This document shows, in pieces, positions 1 to 10,249 of a stretch of DNA of 64,000 bases (positions are counted from its first letter, which is position 1; the number at the start of each line of letters is the position of its first letter). The notes below the pieces were generated by a model, which was not told the DNA's origin, searched no databases, and worked only from the letters and a program-made list of their open reading frames with translations. Both the position numbers and the translations under genes were made by a program. The DNA comes from Thalassospira mesophila (GTDB lineage: Bacteria; Pseudomonadota; Alphaproteobacteria; Rhodospirillales; Thalassospiraceae), in NCBI RefSeq assembly GCF_002115755.1, contig NZ_JFKA01000006.1, positions 62,001 to 126,000 of the forward strand. The letters are read 5' to 3'.

Positions 1-1
1 G

Positions 2-274
2 GGGAATGGCGGGACCAACGCGACGGGCTTTGCTGCGGCCAGTTTCCAACCCAGTATCACGGTGGAGCGCTCGACCGTCACGCCGTCACCCCGTCCCGTT
101 ACACCGGCAACGGCCAGTGGCATTGCGCCGGGCGCGACAACACCAGCACCAGCGCCACAACAAAGTCAGCCCGTCTCAGGTAATTCTGGATCGAATGGCA
201 TAGCCGTGGACAGTACAGGCCCGACCGGATCTGATACCATTCCTGGAACCGGTTCGGACGAGCAGGATCAGTAA
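2..274 (+). CDS. C-terminal end of a secreted exoprotein (probable TpsA partner), cut by the window edge
   Basis: An open frame enters from the left edge and ends at a TAA stop. The visible 90 residues are low-complexity, rich in Pro, Thr, Ser and Gly, and end in an acidic DEQDQ-type tail. No domain can be recognised. The gene lies about 100 bp upstream of a TpsB translocator on the same strand. This is the usual tpsA-tpsB order of two-partner secretion, so I infer that this is the tail of the exported hemagglutinin or adhesin-like partner. The N-terminal TPS domain that would prove this lies outside the window. Confidence 0.5.
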   Translation, partial: GNGGTNATGFAAASFQPSITVERSTVTPSPRPVTPATASGIAPGATTPAPAPQQSQPVSGNSGSNGIAVDSTGPTGSDTIPGTGSDEQDQ

Positions 275-380
275 AAATCGAAGACAATCAGTGGGGCGGC
301 AATGAAGGTTGCCATCTTTGTTAGCAGACATAACGTGCATAAGCAGCGTCGTGAGGGCGCTGTCTGAGGGGGAAGACATT

Positions 381-2177
381 TTGGCGTTCAACAGCCGTAA
401 CATAGCGGGTATGCCCGGTTTGGCCGGGCAGGTGGGAGCCCGTACTTTGGGGCGGGTGCTACGGGCTGCTCTTGTGGTTGGGGGCTTTGCGGGGGTTTGT
501 TGGGGCGGTATGATGGGCAATGCCCTGGCCCAGCAGGCACCGAAAAGCCTGCAAAGCGAACAGCAAAGCAACCCGACGGCAAATATCATCCGCCAGGAGC
601 AGCGCCAGAAACAGATCAATGAATTTAACGGCTTTGAATTGCCCGAAATTGTTGATGGCAGCCCGGATTTTACCCCGCCCAAAGCCGGAGCAGGGGCGAA
701 GTTTACGGTGCAGCGGTTTGATATTAACCGGTCGGAAATTCTCGAAGATCAAACGATTCGCGATGTTTTGGCAAAATATGTTGGCCGTCCGCTGTATCTG
801 GCAGATTTGTACGATATGCTGGCCGAGTTCAACGAGCTTTACCATCAGAAGGGCTTTGTTACCGCGCGCGCCTATATCCCGCCGCAAAAAATCGCTGGCG
901 GCGAAGTGCGGGTTATTCTGGTTGAGGGCCGTGTTGGCCACCTGCGTGTCGAGCAGAACGACTATATGCTGAGCGATTATATCGCTAGCCATTTGCACAT
1001 TGAAGAAGGCGATCTGGTTAGTCTGGATGTTTTGGAAAAGGCACTGGGCCGGTTTAACCGCCTAAACCAGACCAAGCTGACGGCAAAGCTGGAGCCGGGG
1101 CAGGAATTTGGTCAGACCGATATTGTCGTGACGGCCAAAGAACCCGACCGCATGGCCTATTCGCTGTTTATCGATAATTACGGTGCGCTTTCCACCGGGC
1201 ATCGCCGCAGTGGCGGTTATGCCCGTGCCAATAGTGTGTTTGGGATTGATGACCCGCTAACCGTTGGCGTGACAGAATCACGCGGGTCGCGGTCGGTTTT
1301 TACATCCTATGAAGTGCCGGTAAGTTCCTATGATACGCGTCTGTCAGTGGGGTATACCCAAACACGTATTCATATCATTGATGGCCCCTTTGCCGATGAC
1401 CCGGCCGATCCCGATGTTTACGGGCAAACACAGTTGATCACGGCATCGTTAAAACAACCGTTTATTTTGTCGCCACACTGGTTGCTGAATGTTGATTACA
1501 GCTATAATGGCAATGTTTCTTATACCACCTTTGGCGCAGCCCTGACGGAAACCTGGATTAACCGGCATTCGGTGGGTGTGGATTTTAATTATTTGGGCGA
1601 TACCGGCTTTTATTCATTCGGCTTGCGTGGTTATCGGATGTTTTCCCATATTCGCCAGGCTGAAACAGAATACCGTGTGACCAGCAAATACACCGCCAAT
1701 GCCTTTGCCTATCAACAGCTTGGCGGGCCGTTTACAGCGCAGGTCACCGCCGGAGGACAAATGACCAAGGACCGTGTTTTGCCACCCGCAGAACAGTTTT
1801 CGGTTGGCGGGGTTGGCACCATGCGTGGTTATGAACCCGGTGCTTTTTCCGGTGATGACGGTTATTTCATCGATACCGAACTGCATTATAATTTCAACTT
1901 CCCGACCGAATTCTCGAAGGGAAAACCTGAAAACACGCAGGCCAGTGTTTATGTATTTTTCGACCATGCCGGGGCATTTCGTTATCGTGACGGCTCCCAA
2001 AATGATCGTTACCGCCGTGAAGATTTCACCAGTGCAGCGGGTATTGGTGTGCGGGTGAATAACTTTGTCGGTATTGGCGCGCTTGATGCCGCGTTTTTCC
2101 AGGATCTGGATTACAACACCAATAATGATGAAGCCCGTAAACCCAGTTTCCTGATCAGCTTGCGGATGAATTTTTAA
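381..2177 (+). CDS. TpsB-family outer-membrane translocator (ShlB/FhaC/HecB-type)
   Basis: This is the outer-membrane pore that exports and activates a TpsA partner. The frame is open from 309. I prefer the TTG at 381 because a GAGGGGGAAG ribosome site precedes it; an ATG at 411 is the alternative. The N terminus reads as a long signal peptide ending near NALAQQ. A POTRA-type module follows (FTVQRFDINRSEIL through EVRVILVEGRVG). The remaining roughly 350 residues look like a 16-strand beta-barrel with an MRGYEPG motif matching the conserved VRGY-type loop-6 motif, and the protein ends in a terminal aromatic strand (LISLRMNF). It is about 598 residues, which is normal for the family. Confidence 0.9.
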   Translation: MAFNSRNIAGMPGLAGQVGARTLGRVLRAALVVGGFAGVCWGGMMGNALAQQAPKSLQSEQQSNPTANIIRQEQRQKQINEFNGFELPEIVDGSPDFTPPKAGAGAKFTVQRFDINRSEILEDQTIRDVLAKYVGRPLYLADLYDMLAEFNELYHQKGFVTARAYIPPQKIAGGEVRVILVEGRVGHLRVEQNDYMLSDYIASHLHIEEGDLVSLDVLEKALGRFNRLNQTKLTAKLEPGQEFGQTDIVVTAKEPDRMAYSLFIDNYGALSTGHRRSGGYARANSVFGIDDPLTVGVTESRGSRSVFTSYEVPVSSYDTRLSVGYTQTRIHIIDGPFADDPADPDVYGQTQLITASLKQPFILSPHWLLNVDYSYNGNVSYTTFGAALTETWINRHSVGVDFNYLGDTGFYSFGLRGYRMFSHIRQAETEYRVTSKYTANAFAYQQLGGPFTAQVTAGGQMTKDRVLPPAEQFSVGGVGTMRGYEPGAFSGDDGYFIDTELHYNFNFPTEFSKGKPENTQASVYVFFDHAGAFRYRDGSQNDRYRREDFTSAAGIGVRVNNFVGIGALDAAFFQDLDYNTNNDEARKPSFLISLRMNF

Positions 2178-2202
2178 GCCTGCTTTATCTGTTCGGACAA
2201 CA

Positions 2203-2236
2203 AAAAGCCCGGCCGGATAAAACCGGCCGGGCTTTT
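2203..2236. terminator. Bidirectional intrinsic terminator between tpsB and iolG
   Basis: A perfect 14-bp stem (AAAAGCCCGGCCGG and its complement) encloses a 6-base loop, with A-tract and T-tract on opposite sides. It therefore works for both convergent genes. Confidence 0.95.
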
Positions 2237-2256
2237 GCAGTGCGTTGTAAAATTGA

Positions 2257-3249
2257 TCAGGCGCCGGGTTTTACTGCCGCCCCGGTTTTAAGCGACTGAA
2301 CCGCCGCATCGGCCAGTTCAAGTGCCTTTAGCCCGTCATGGCCGCTGGGGAAGGCCACGTTTTCACCATTAAGCATGTTGCAAAACGTGGTCAGTTCAAA
2401 CCGGTAGGCATCGGCGTAACGCTGCATGAAAAAGTCCAGCAGCGGTTCGGTCGTATAACCATCGCCATTCGCAATCGTTACCGATGTTGCCCGGTGGTTT
2501 TCGGCCTGCACCATGCCCTTGGAGCCATGAACCTCAACGCGCTGGTCATAACCATAAGTTGCCCGGCGTGAATTGGTGATCACGGCCATTTTGCCGCTGG
2601 CTGTGCGCAGTGTCGCGGTTGCCGTATCGACATCGCCGGTTTCCTTGATCGCCGGGTCGGTCAGAACAGCACCGGTGGCAAAAACCTCGGTTATTTCTTC
2701 GCCCAGCAGGAAACGCGCCATGTCAAAGTCATGGATCATCATATCGCGAAACAGCCCGCCAGAGCGTTTGATATAATCAACCGGCGGCGCCCCCGGGTCG
2801 CGCGAGGTAATTTGCACCAGTTCCACATCGCCAACATTCCCGGCCCGAATTTCGGCATGGACACGGGCAAAGCTGGGGTCAAAGCGGCGGTTGAAACCAA
2901 CCATCAGTTTGGTGCCAGTTTCTTCAACAACCTTCAGGCAGGCGCGTACGCGTTCGGCCGAAAGATCCACCGGCTTTTCACAGAAAATCGCCTTGCCAGC
3001 CCTTGCCGCCAGTTCGATCTGGTCGGCATGAAGGTCGGTCGGGGTGGCAATGATGACGGCACCAATATTGGCATCGTTCATAATTTCCGCGACCGTGGCG
3101 CGTTTGGCCCCGGTCAGGGCGACGGCGGCATCGGCCGCAGCATCCACCGGGTCATAAACCGCCGCAATTTTTGCATTGGGAACACCCAGAACAGCTTTGG
3201 CGTGGGTGATGCCGATACGTCCGGCACCGAGCAATCCGATATTAAGCAT
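2257..3249 (-). CDS. iolG: myo-inositol 2-dehydrogenase
   Basis: It oxidises myo-inositol to scyllo-inosose with NAD+, the first step of the pathway, in the cytoplasm. The 330-residue Gfo/Idh/MocA protein has an N-terminal Rossmann motif (GAGRIG, 8-13) and the EKP signature at 91-93, whose Lys92 is catalytic. Asp169 and His173 in DMMIHDFD complete the triad known for inositol dehydrogenases. It is the last gene of the minus-strand inositol operon, 11 bp after mmsA, and ends at a bidirectional terminator. The operon context makes inositol the substrate rather than another polyol. Confidence 0.93.
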   Translation of the reverse strand: MLNIGLLGAGRIGITHAKAVLGVPNAKIAAVYDPVDAAADAAVALTGAKRATVAEIMNDANIGAVIIATPTDLHADQIELAARAGKAIFCEKPVDLSAERVRACLKVVEETGTKLMVGFNRRFDPSFARVHAEIRAGNVGDVELVQITSRDPGAPPVDYIKRSGGLFRDMMIHDFDMARFLLGEEITEVFATGAVLTDPAIKETGDVDTATATLRTASGKMAVITNSRRATYGYDQRVEVHGSKGMVQAENHRATSVTIANGDGYTTEPLLDFFMQRYADAYRFELTTFCNMLNGENVAFPSGHDGLKALELADAAVQSLKTGAAVKPGA

Positions 3250-3260
3250 GGCTATTTTCC

Positions 3261-4763
3261 TTAACCAAGGGTCGGCATGGTGAATTCAGGGTCGGTGCGC
3301 TGGCCGGTGGGCCAGCGGGTGGTGGTGGTTTTAAGGCGGGTAAAGAAACGAACCCCTTCCATGCCATGCATGTGGTGGTCACCAAACATCGATGATTTCC
3401 AACCACCAAAGGAATGAAACGCCATGGGTACGGGGATCGGCACGTTAATGCCGACCATGCCGACTTCGATATCCTGGCTAAAAGCCCGGGCAACGTCGCC
3501 ATCGCGGGTGAAAACCGCTGTGCCATTGGCGTATTCGTGGCTATGGATCAAATCAACGGCAGCCTGGTAATCCGCGCGGCGCACAACGGTTAATGCCGGG
3601 CCAAAAATTTCTTCGCGGTAGATTTTCATCTCCGGCGTCACATGGTCAAACAGGGTGCCGCCAATATAATATCCGTTTTCATAGCCCTGTTTGTCCTGGC
3701 GGAAATTACGGCCATCAACCACAATTTTTGCCCCCTCGGCCTCGCCGCTGTCAATATAACCGCGTACTTTTTCCAAATGCTGTTTGGTGACAAGCGGCCC
3801 CATATCGGATGATTTATCGGACGCCGGGCCAATTTTAAGGGCGTTAATTTTCGGCACCAGTTTTTCGACCAGTGCATCGGCAACCGCGTCGGTCACGGGG
3901 ACTGCCACCGAAATCGCCATGCACCGTTCCCCGGCCGAACCAAAGGCCGCCCCCATCAGGGCATTAACCGCCATGTCGAGGTCGGCATCGGGCATAATCA
4001 CCATGTGGTTTTTTGCTCCGCCCAATGCCTGCACACGTTTGCCATTGGCCGTGCCAGTTGTGTAAATATATTTGGCAATCGGCGTGGAACCGACAAAGCT
4101 GATCGCTTTGACATCGGGGTTGGCAAGCAAGGCATCAACCGCTTCCTTGTCACCCTGAACCACGTTGAAAACACCGGCGGGCAAACCGGCTTCGGTTAAC
4201 CAATCGGCCATCAAAAGTGAGGCCGACGGGTCGCGTTCAGACGGTTTAAGGATGAAGGTATTGCCGCATGCCAGGGCCACGGGAAACATCCACATCGGCA
4301 CCATGGCGGGGAAGTTAAACGGGGTAATCCCGGCAACCACGCCCAGAGCCTGACGGATAGAATGGCTATCAACACCGGTGCCAACATTTTCGGTAAATTC
4401 GCCCTTTAACAGGTGCGGCGCGCCGGTGGCAAATTCCACCACTTCCAACCCGCGGGTCACTTCGCCCAGGGCGTCGTCGTGGGTTTTGCCATGTTCGGCA
4501 CTAATGGCTTCGGCCATTTGGTCGGCGCGGTCCCACAAAATGGTTTTAAACCGGTCCAAAATACGCGCACGGCGCAATGGCGGTGTTTTGGACCAGTCGC
4601 GCCAGGCGGCTTTGGCGGTGGCAACGGCTTGGTCAATCTCGGCGGTGGATGCCAGGGCAACGGTTTTTTCGGCTTCCCCGGTGGCAGGGTTAAAAACATC
4701 CTGCGACCGGCCCGATGTGCCAGCAACATGTGCGCCATTAATGTAATGGGCAATCTCGGTCAT
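3261..4763 (-). CDS. mmsA: CoA-acylating methylmalonate-semialdehyde dehydrogenase (malonic semialdehyde oxidation)
   Basis: This aldehyde dehydrogenase converts malonate semialdehyde, the product of inositol breakdown, to acetyl-CoA and CO2; it can also act in valine catabolism. The 500 residues carry the TPFNFP motif (147-152) and the nucleophile Cys281 in GERCMAIS. The stretch [13 protein letters not shown] lies where most aldehyde dehydrogenases keep a general-base Glu. Its absence is the hallmark of the CoA-dependent MmsA/IolA class. It sits between iolB and iolG in the inositol operon, so it plays the IolA role here. Confidence 0.95.
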   Translation of the reverse strand: MTEIAHYINGAHVAGTSGRSQDVFNPATGEAEKTVALASTAEIDQAVATAKAAWRDWSKTPPLRRARILDRFKTILWDRADQMAEAISAEHGKTHDDALGEVTRGLEVVEFATGAPHLLKGEFTENVGTGVDSHSIRQALGVVAGITPFNFPAMVPMWMFPVALACGNTFILKPSERDPSASLLMADWLTEAGLPAGVFNVVQGDKEAVDALLANPDVKAISFVGSTPIAKYIYTTGTANGKRVQALGGAKNHMVIMPDADLDMAVNALMGAAFGSAGERCMAISVAVPVTDAVADALVEKLVPKINALKIGPASDKSSDMGPLVTKQHLEKVRGYIDSGEAEGAKIVVDGRNFRQDKQGYENGYYIGGTLFDHVTPEMKIYREEIFGPALTVVRRADYQAAVDLIHSHEYANGTAVFTRDGDVARAFSQDIEVGMVGINVPIPVPMAFHSFGGWKSSMFGDHHMHGMEGVRFFTRLKTTTTRWPTGQRTDPEFTMPTLG

Positions 4764-4799
4764 GGGTAAAATCCTTTGGTTTTGGGCATTCGCGCCAGC

Positions 4800-5603
4800 T
4801 TATTTGCTGTCGCGCTGATAAATCCAGTCGTGATCGGGGTGGTTCTGAAACCGCCATTTGCGCATCGGCCCGGCCATGACATTGAGGTAATACATCTCAT
4901 AGCCATAAGGCGATCCACACGGGTGATGCCCCTTGGGCACCAGCACCACATCACCACTTTGCACCGCCATGGTTTCGTCAAGTGCGCCGTCTTCGGTGAA
5001 AATCCGCTGAAAGCCAAAACCCTGTTCGGGGTTGAGGCGATGATAATAGGTTTCCTCAAGATAGGTCATCTCGGGGTAATTATCTTCATCGTGGCGGTGC
5101 GGCGGATAAGACGACCAGTTGCCTTGCGGGGTGAAAACCTCGGTTACCAGCAGGCTGTCGGCGACATCGGATTCCTCCATCGCAATCGGGTGGATATATC
5201 GGGTATTGCCGCCTTTGCCGCGTTCCACCATTTCAATGTCGCGAATGACACGGGCGGGGTAATTGCCTTTGCCCGGTGCCGTGCAAACCGCAAGGGTGCA
5301 TTTGGTGGTGGCCTGTGCTGTCCAGTTCGCGTCATTTGGGGCATAAACGCAATGGGGCGATTTGCGCTCAAACACGCTCATGCGGTCGCCAAGCTCGCCA
5401 AATTTCTGGTCATCGACCGAAATATCGGCGCGACCCTCCACCAGTACCAGAATAACCTCGCGGTCACCGGTGGGCTCAGACGCGGTTTCGCCCGGCTCAA
5501 GGTGATAAAGCCCAAAACCGACATAGCCCCAATTGGCCGATTGTGCGGTAATGTCATGCACCTTGCCGTGGGTGGCGGTGGGTTTGCGTAACAGGTCGGC
5601 CAT
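4800..5603 (-). CDS. iolB: 5-deoxy-glucuronate isomerase
   Basis: It isomerises 5-deoxy-D-glucuronate to 5-dehydro-2-deoxy-D-gluconate, the step after IolD. The 267-residue protein is a bicupin. The C-terminal cupin shows the metal-binding PPHRHD motif (His169, His171) and a second histidine pair in KGHHPCG (near 226). Its start codon overlaps the iolE stop by one base (TGATG), which indicates translational coupling. All 267 residues match the usual IolB length. Confidence 0.95.
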   Translation of the reverse strand: MADLLRKPTATHGKVHDITAQSANWGYVGFGLYHLEPGETASEPTGDREVILVLVEGRADISVDDQKFGELGDRMSVFERKSPHCVYAPNDANWTAQATTKCTLAVCTAPGKGNYPARVIRDIEMVERGKGGNTRYIHPIAMEESDVADSLLVTEVFTPQGNWSSYPPHRHDEDNYPEMTYLEETYYHRLNPEQGFGFQRIFTEDGALDETMAVQSGDVVLVPKGHHPCGSPYGYEMYYLNVMAGPMRKWRFQNHPDHDWIYQRDSK

Positions 5604-6508
5604 CAGGCGTCTCCTTTATCCAGTCCGGTTTGTTGGGCCATCTCGCGCAGTGATTTAAGGCCTAGGGTTTGATATTTCAAAGGATTGCGCACCGCAGGGT
5701 CTTGTTCGGCTTCAATCACCAGCCAGCCCTGATAGCCATGGTCGGCGGCCACTTTTAAAACCGGTTCAAAGGCCACTTCGCCTTCGCTATCGCCCGGTAC
5801 GGTAAACACGCCGCGCCGCACCCCTTCAAGGAAGCTTAATTTCTCACCTTCGACCTGTTTGCGAATAACGGGGCGCACATTTTTGCAGTGGATATGGCCA
5901 ACGCGGTTCATGTATTTAACTGCCAGTTCTTCGGGGTTGGCCCCGCCAAACAGGGCATGACCGGTATCGAGCAGCAAACGGGTTGCCGGGCCGGTATGGG
6001 CCATGAACGCATCAATTTCATCGCCACTTTCAACAATCGTGCCCATGTGATGATGATACACCAGCGTTACCCCCTGATCGGCGCAATATTGGGCAATGGC
6101 TTCAACATCGGCACCAAATTTCTCCCATTGGTCGGCAGGCAAAACCGGGCTGTTGGCAAGGGGCATATCATCATTGCCATGAATGGCATTGGATGTTTCG
6201 CACACAATACACACCTTGCACCCCATGGCCTTGAGCAGGTCCAAGTGCGGCTGAATGGCCTTTTTCTCGTCCTCGACCGAATGGACCAGCAGGTTCAATG
6301 AATGCCAGCCCGAAACGAATTTAAGGCCGTTTGGTTCAAGGGCAGCCTTCAGGGCGGCGGGTTCGGTCGGCATTTTGTGGCCTTTTTCAATGCCGTCAAA
6401 GCCGATCTCGCCTGCTTCGCGCAGGCAGGTTTCAAGCGAAATGTCCGCGCCAAGGGTCTGGTCATCATCGTTGGACCAGGCAATGGGGTTTGTACCATAA
6501 AGAATCAT
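5603..6508 (-). CDS. iolE: myo-inosose-2 dehydratase
   Basis: It removes water from scyllo-inosose (2-keto-myo-inositol) to give 3D-trihydroxycyclohexane-1,2-dione. The protein is a 301-residue xylose-isomerase-like TIM barrel of the AP-endonuclease-2 superfamily. It begins with the IolE-typical [13 protein letters not shown] and contains barrel metal-site stretches such as LVYHHHMGT and [12 protein letters not shown]. It starts 4 bp after the iolD stop and overlaps iolB by one base, so it is a mid-operon gene. Confidence 0.94.
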   Translation of the reverse strand: MILYGTNPIAWSNDDDQTLGADISLETCLREAGEIGFDGIEKGHKMPTEPAALKAALEPNGLKFVSGWHSLNLLVHSVEDEKKAIQPHLDLLKAMGCKVCIVCETSNAIHGNDDMPLANSPVLPADQWEKFGADVEAIAQYCADQGVTLVYHHHMGTIVESGDEIDAFMAHTGPATRLLLDTGHALFGGANPEELAVKYMNRVGHIHCKNVRPVIRKQVEGEKLSFLEGVRRGVFTVPGDSEGEVAFEPVLKVAADHGYQGWLVIEAEQDPAVRNPLKYQTLGLKSLREMAQQTGLDKGDA

Positions 6509-6512
6509 GGGG

Positions 6513-8342
6513 CTAATCTCCGGGGCGCTGGTTCTTCAGCGCGTTTTGGTAATTTTTGTGGGCTTCGTTCACACCGGGGCGCACGGAAACTTCGGGGACG
6601 GCAACATCCCACCAGTGGCCGCCTGCCTCGGTCGAGGGCAGCGGATCGGTATCAATAACAATGGCATAGGATTTGGTTGCCGCGCGGGCACGCCCCATGG
6701 CGTCTTCCAGTTCGGCAATCGACGAAACCTTTTCGGCAATTGCCCCCATTGATGCGGCATGGGCGGTAAAATCAATGGCTGATGGTTCAACATGGCGGGC
6801 TGTATCAAGCAGATTGTTAAAACTTGCGCCACCGGTTGCCATTTGCAGCCGGTTGATGCAGCCATAGCCACGATTATCGAGAATAACCGTGATAATCTTG
6901 TGGCCCAGCATCACACTGGTTGCCAGTTCGGAATTCATCATCATATAGGACCCGTCGCCAACCATCACGACAACGTCCTGATCGGGCCGGGCCATTTTAA
7001 CACCCACACCCCCGGCAATTTCATAGCCCATGCAGCTATAGCCATATTCAACATGGTAGCTGTTGGGTTTTGCGGTTTTCCAAAGTTTGTGAAGTTCGCC
7101 GGGCAGGCCACCGGCAGCACAGACAACAATCGCGTCATCATTCAGGCTGCGTTGAACAGCGCCAATGACTTGCGCGTCGGTTGGCAGGGCATTGCCCGTT
7201 GGCGTTGCCGTTGCGGCATCCACGGCGGCAATCCATTCGGCTTTCAGATGTGCATCGGGGCGATTTGCGCAATAATCACCCAGCGCGGCTGAAAGCTCTT
7301 CCAGCACGATTTTGGCATCGCCGATCAGGGGCAGGGCATTGTGTTTGCTGCCATCAAAACCGGTAATGTTAATGCCCAAAAGGCGACGGTTGGGATTTTT
7401 AAACAGCGACCAGCTGCCGGTGGTGAAATCCTGCAAGCGGGTGCCAATGGCAATAACCAGGTCGGCCTTTTCCGCCACCGCATTGGCACTGCTGGCCCCG
7501 GTGACACCGATGGAACCAAGGTTCAGATCGTCATCCCACGGCAAGGCCGATTTCCCAGCCTGGGTTTCGCCAACACCAATGCCGTGTTTGTGGGCAAAGT
7601 TGTGCAGGGTTGCGCAGGCATCGGCATAATGCACACCGCCCCCGGCAATAATCATGGGGTTTTGCGCGCCTTTAATCGCGCGAACCGCTGCTGCCAGTTC
7701 GTCCAGATCGGGGCGTGGGCGGCGCGCTTTCCATGTTTTGGGGGCAAAGAAGCTTTCCGGCCAGTCATAGGCTTGTGTTTGTACATCCTGACAAAAAGCC
7801 AGCGTTACCGGGCCGCAATCGGCCGGGTCGGTCAGGGTGGCCATGGCACGGGGCAGGGCGGTTAATAAGTGTTCGGGGCGGCTGATACGGTCAAAATAAC
7901 GGCTGACCGGTTTAAAACAGTCATTGGCGCTGATCGTGGCGTCGTTGAAATCCTCGATCTGTTGCAAAACCGGGTCCGGGGCGCGGTTGGCAAACACATC
8001 GCCGGGGATCAGCAAAACCGGCAGGCGGTTAACATGGGCCAGTGCCGCAGCAGTTATCATATTGGTGGCACCGGGTCCGATGGATGTGGTTACCGCCATG
8101 GCGCGTTTGCGGTTCGATGCCTTGGCATAGGCGATGGCGGCATGCGCCATGCCCTGTTCATTATGGCCGCGCCATGTGGGCAGGGCATCGCCAATGCCGT
8201 GCAATGCTTCGCCAAGGCCCGCCACATTGCCATGACCAAAAATCGCCCAGCAGCCGCCAAAAAACGGCACATCATCGGCGTTATATTGCACACTTAAATA
8301 CCGCACCATGGCCTGGGCGGCTGTTAAACGGATGGTTTTCAC
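6513..8342 (-). CDS. iolD: 3D-(3,5/4)-trihydroxycyclohexane-1,2-dione acylhydrolase (ring-opening, ThDP-dependent)
   Basis: It hydrolyses the cyclic diketone to 5-deoxy-glucuronate, opening the inositol ring. The frame is open further upstream, but the GTG at 8342 overlaps the iolC stop as GTGA and gives the family N terminus ([16 protein letters not shown]), so I take 609 residues. The ThDP fold is complete. The activating Glu lies in [10 protein letters not shown] (Glu62) and the cofactor motif GDGS begins at 462, with the closing Asn near 490 in LDNRGYG. Coupling to iolC and iolE places it in the operon core. Confidence 0.95.
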   Translation of the reverse strand: MKTIRLTAAQAMVRYLSVQYNADDVPFFGGCWAIFGHGNVAGLGEALHGIGDALPTWRGHNEQGMAHAAIAYAKASNRKRAMAVTTSIGPGATNMITAAALAHVNRLPVLLIPGDVFANRAPDPVLQQIEDFNDATISANDCFKPVSRYFDRISRPEHLLTALPRAMATLTDPADCGPVTLAFCQDVQTQAYDWPESFFAPKTWKARRPRPDLDELAAAVRAIKGAQNPMIIAGGGVHYADACATLHNFAHKHGIGVGETQAGKSALPWDDDLNLGSIGVTGASSANAVAEKADLVIAIGTRLQDFTTGSWSLFKNPNRRLLGINITGFDGSKHNALPLIGDAKIVLEELSAALGDYCANRPDAHLKAEWIAAVDAATATPTGNALPTDAQVIGAVQRSLNDDAIVVCAAGGLPGELHKLWKTAKPNSYHVEYGYSCMGYEIAGGVGVKMARPDQDVVVMVGDGSYMMMNSELATSVMLGHKIITVILDNRGYGCINRLQMATGGASFNNLLDTARHVEPSAIDFTAHAASMGAIAEKVSSIAELEDAMGRARAATKSYAIVIDTDPLPSTEAGGHWWDVAVPEVSVRPGVNEAHKNYQNALKNQRPGD

Positions 8343-10249
8343 GCCGTTCCTCCGATGTTTTTGCGTGCCTGATCCCATGACTGGCACAGGGCACGGTATT
8401 TATCCGCCATCTGATTGGTGGCGGTTGCATCATCTATGGTGCCGGTCAGCCAGTCGCGGGCCGTTGCGGCAAAAATGGTCCGCCCCACGGCAAAGCCACG
8501 TACCAGCTTGTGGCGGGCGGCGGCGGCAAAGCTGGCGGCCAGTTCCTCGCTCGGGGCTTCAAGGCCCAAAACAACCACGCCCCGGCAATAGGGATCATTG
8601 CGCGAAATGGTGTCACAGGCATGACACCACGCCGCATCGCTTTTCATCGGTTCCAGTTTCCACCAGTCGGGATAAACCCCAATGTCATAGAACCGCTGAA
8701 TGATTTTTGCCGTTGTCTGATCATCGCACGGCGCAACCTTTGAGGGAATGATTTCGAGCAAAAATTCCAGCCGATTGGCGCGCCCGGCATCAAAAAGGCG
8801 TAAAATGGTTGCTTCCTGATCGGCTTTCATATCGGCATCATCGTCGGGATGATAAAAGCACAAAACCTTGATCACGTTTTCCACCGGCCATTCGGCCAGT
8901 TTGCTGCCCAGATCGGGGCCGATTTCAAGTTGCAACGGGCGCGATCCGGGCAGTTCAACCGGTCGGCCAATCCATAATCCTTGCCCGGCGGCGGCATAAA
9001 GGGCATCGCGGCCCAAACGGCCATCGCATAACAGGCCATAACCGGGCTTGCCACCGGCCACGGTTTTAACCGCGTTCAGGCACAGCTTTTTAAACGGGCC
9101 GATTTTGTCGGGCGATACGCCCAGTTCATCGGCCATGTCTTCAAGCTGCATGCGGTGGTCAAAGGCAAACACCCGCATTTCCGGCCAGTCACCCGTGCGG
9201 TTGGTGGCCCAATGCACCTGTTCAAGTTCGCCATCATGGCGCAGCGCCGGGGTTTTCATGCCGCGCTTAAAGAAAAACTGCAATTCCTCCCAACTGGGAT
9301 AGGCCGGGGTGCAGCCATGGCGCGATACGGCAAAGGCCCCGCAGGCATTGGCATATTTAAGGGTGGTTTTCCAGTCCTCGCCGGTCAGCCAGCCTTTTAG
9401 AAGGCCCGACATAAACCCGTCGCCAGCACCCAAAACATTAAAAACCTCAACCGGGAAACCGGGGCCGGAAATGCCGTCATCCAGACTGTTGCCAATCTCG
9501 CTACTAAAGGCCGACGCCCCCATCGGGCCACGTTTGCACACAAGCGTCGCCGATGAAATGGCGCGCACCGCACGTAAGGCAGCCAGCGTGTCGGTGGTGC
9601 CCCCGGCAATGTGAAATTCTTCCTCGGTGCCAACAATCAAATCAAACAGGTTTAGTGTCGCCTGCAATTCACCGGTGACTTTGGCTGATGCAATAAAACG
9701 GTTTTCGCCATCACCGTGCCCGGCAAGGCCCCAGAGATTGGGGCGATAGTCAATATCCAGCGCAGTTTTCGCCCCGTTGGCACGGGCCAGTTTCAGCGCC
9801 TTTAACACTGCAGCCCGTGTGCGTGGGTGCGACAAATGGGTGCCGGTAACGGTTACACAACGGCTGCTGGCAATATAATCGGGGTCAATATCGTCTTCGC
9901 ACAGCGCCATATCGGCACAGTTTTCACGGTAAAATATCAACGGAAACTGTTCTTGGTCGCGAATGCCTAACAATACAAGGGCGGTCAGGCGTTCGGGGTC
10001 GGTAATGACGCCTTGCACATCAACCCCTTCGGCCACCAGTTGTTCACGAATGAACCGGCCCATATGTTCATCGCCAACCCGCGTGATCAGGCCCGATTTA
10101 AGGCCAAGCCTTGCGGTGCCACACGCCATATTGGTGGGCGAGCCACCAATATATTTGTTGAAGGATGCCATGTCCTCCAGGCGGCCGCCAATTTGCGCTC
10201 CGTACAGGTCGACCGATGATCGGCCGATGGTAATGACATCGAGCGTCAT
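8339..10249 (-). CDS. iolC: 5-dehydro-2-deoxygluconokinase fused to a DUF2090 aldolase-like domain
   Basis: The N-terminal half (1 to about 315) is a PfkB-family sugar kinase. It has the N-terminal GGSPTN substrate motif (35-40) and the GAGDGF anion-hole/catalytic motif (274-279, Asp277 as base). It phosphorylates 5-dehydro-2-deoxygluconate. The C-terminal half (about 325-636) is a DUF2090 domain that, in this fused form, is annotated as 5-dehydro-2-deoxyphosphogluconate aldolase. This would supply the IolJ step, and I find no separate iolJ here. Its start overlaps the ATPase stop as ATGA. The kinase call is firm; the aldolase role is family knowledge plus context. Confidence 0.93.
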   Translation of the reverse strand: MTLDVITIGRSSVDLYGAQIGGRLEDMASFNKYIGGSPTNMACGTARLGLKSGLITRVGDEHMGRFIREQLVAEGVDVQGVITDPERLTALVLLGIRDQEQFPLIFYRENCADMALCEDDIDPDYIASSRCVTVTGTHLSHPRTRAAVLKALKLARANGAKTALDIDYRPNLWGLAGHGDGENRFIASAKVTGELQATLNLFDLIVGTEEEFHIAGGTTDTLAALRAVRAISSATLVCKRGPMGASAFSSEIGNSLDDGISGPGFPVEVFNVLGAGDGFMSGLLKGWLTGEDWKTTLKYANACGAFAVSRHGCTPAYPSWEELQFFFKRGMKTPALRHDGELEQVHWATNRTGDWPEMRVFAFDHRMQLEDMADELGVSPDKIGPFKKLCLNAVKTVAGGKPGYGLLCDGRLGRDALYAAAGQGLWIGRPVELPGSRPLQLEIGPDLGSKLAEWPVENVIKVLCFYHPDDDADMKADQEATILRLFDAGRANRLEFLLEIIPSKVAPCDDQTTAKIIQRFYDIGVYPDWWKLEPMKSDAAWCHACDTISRNDPYCRGVVVLGLEAPSEELAASFAAAARHKLVRGFAVGRTIFAATARDWLTGTIDDATATNQMADKYRALCQSWDQARKNIGGTA

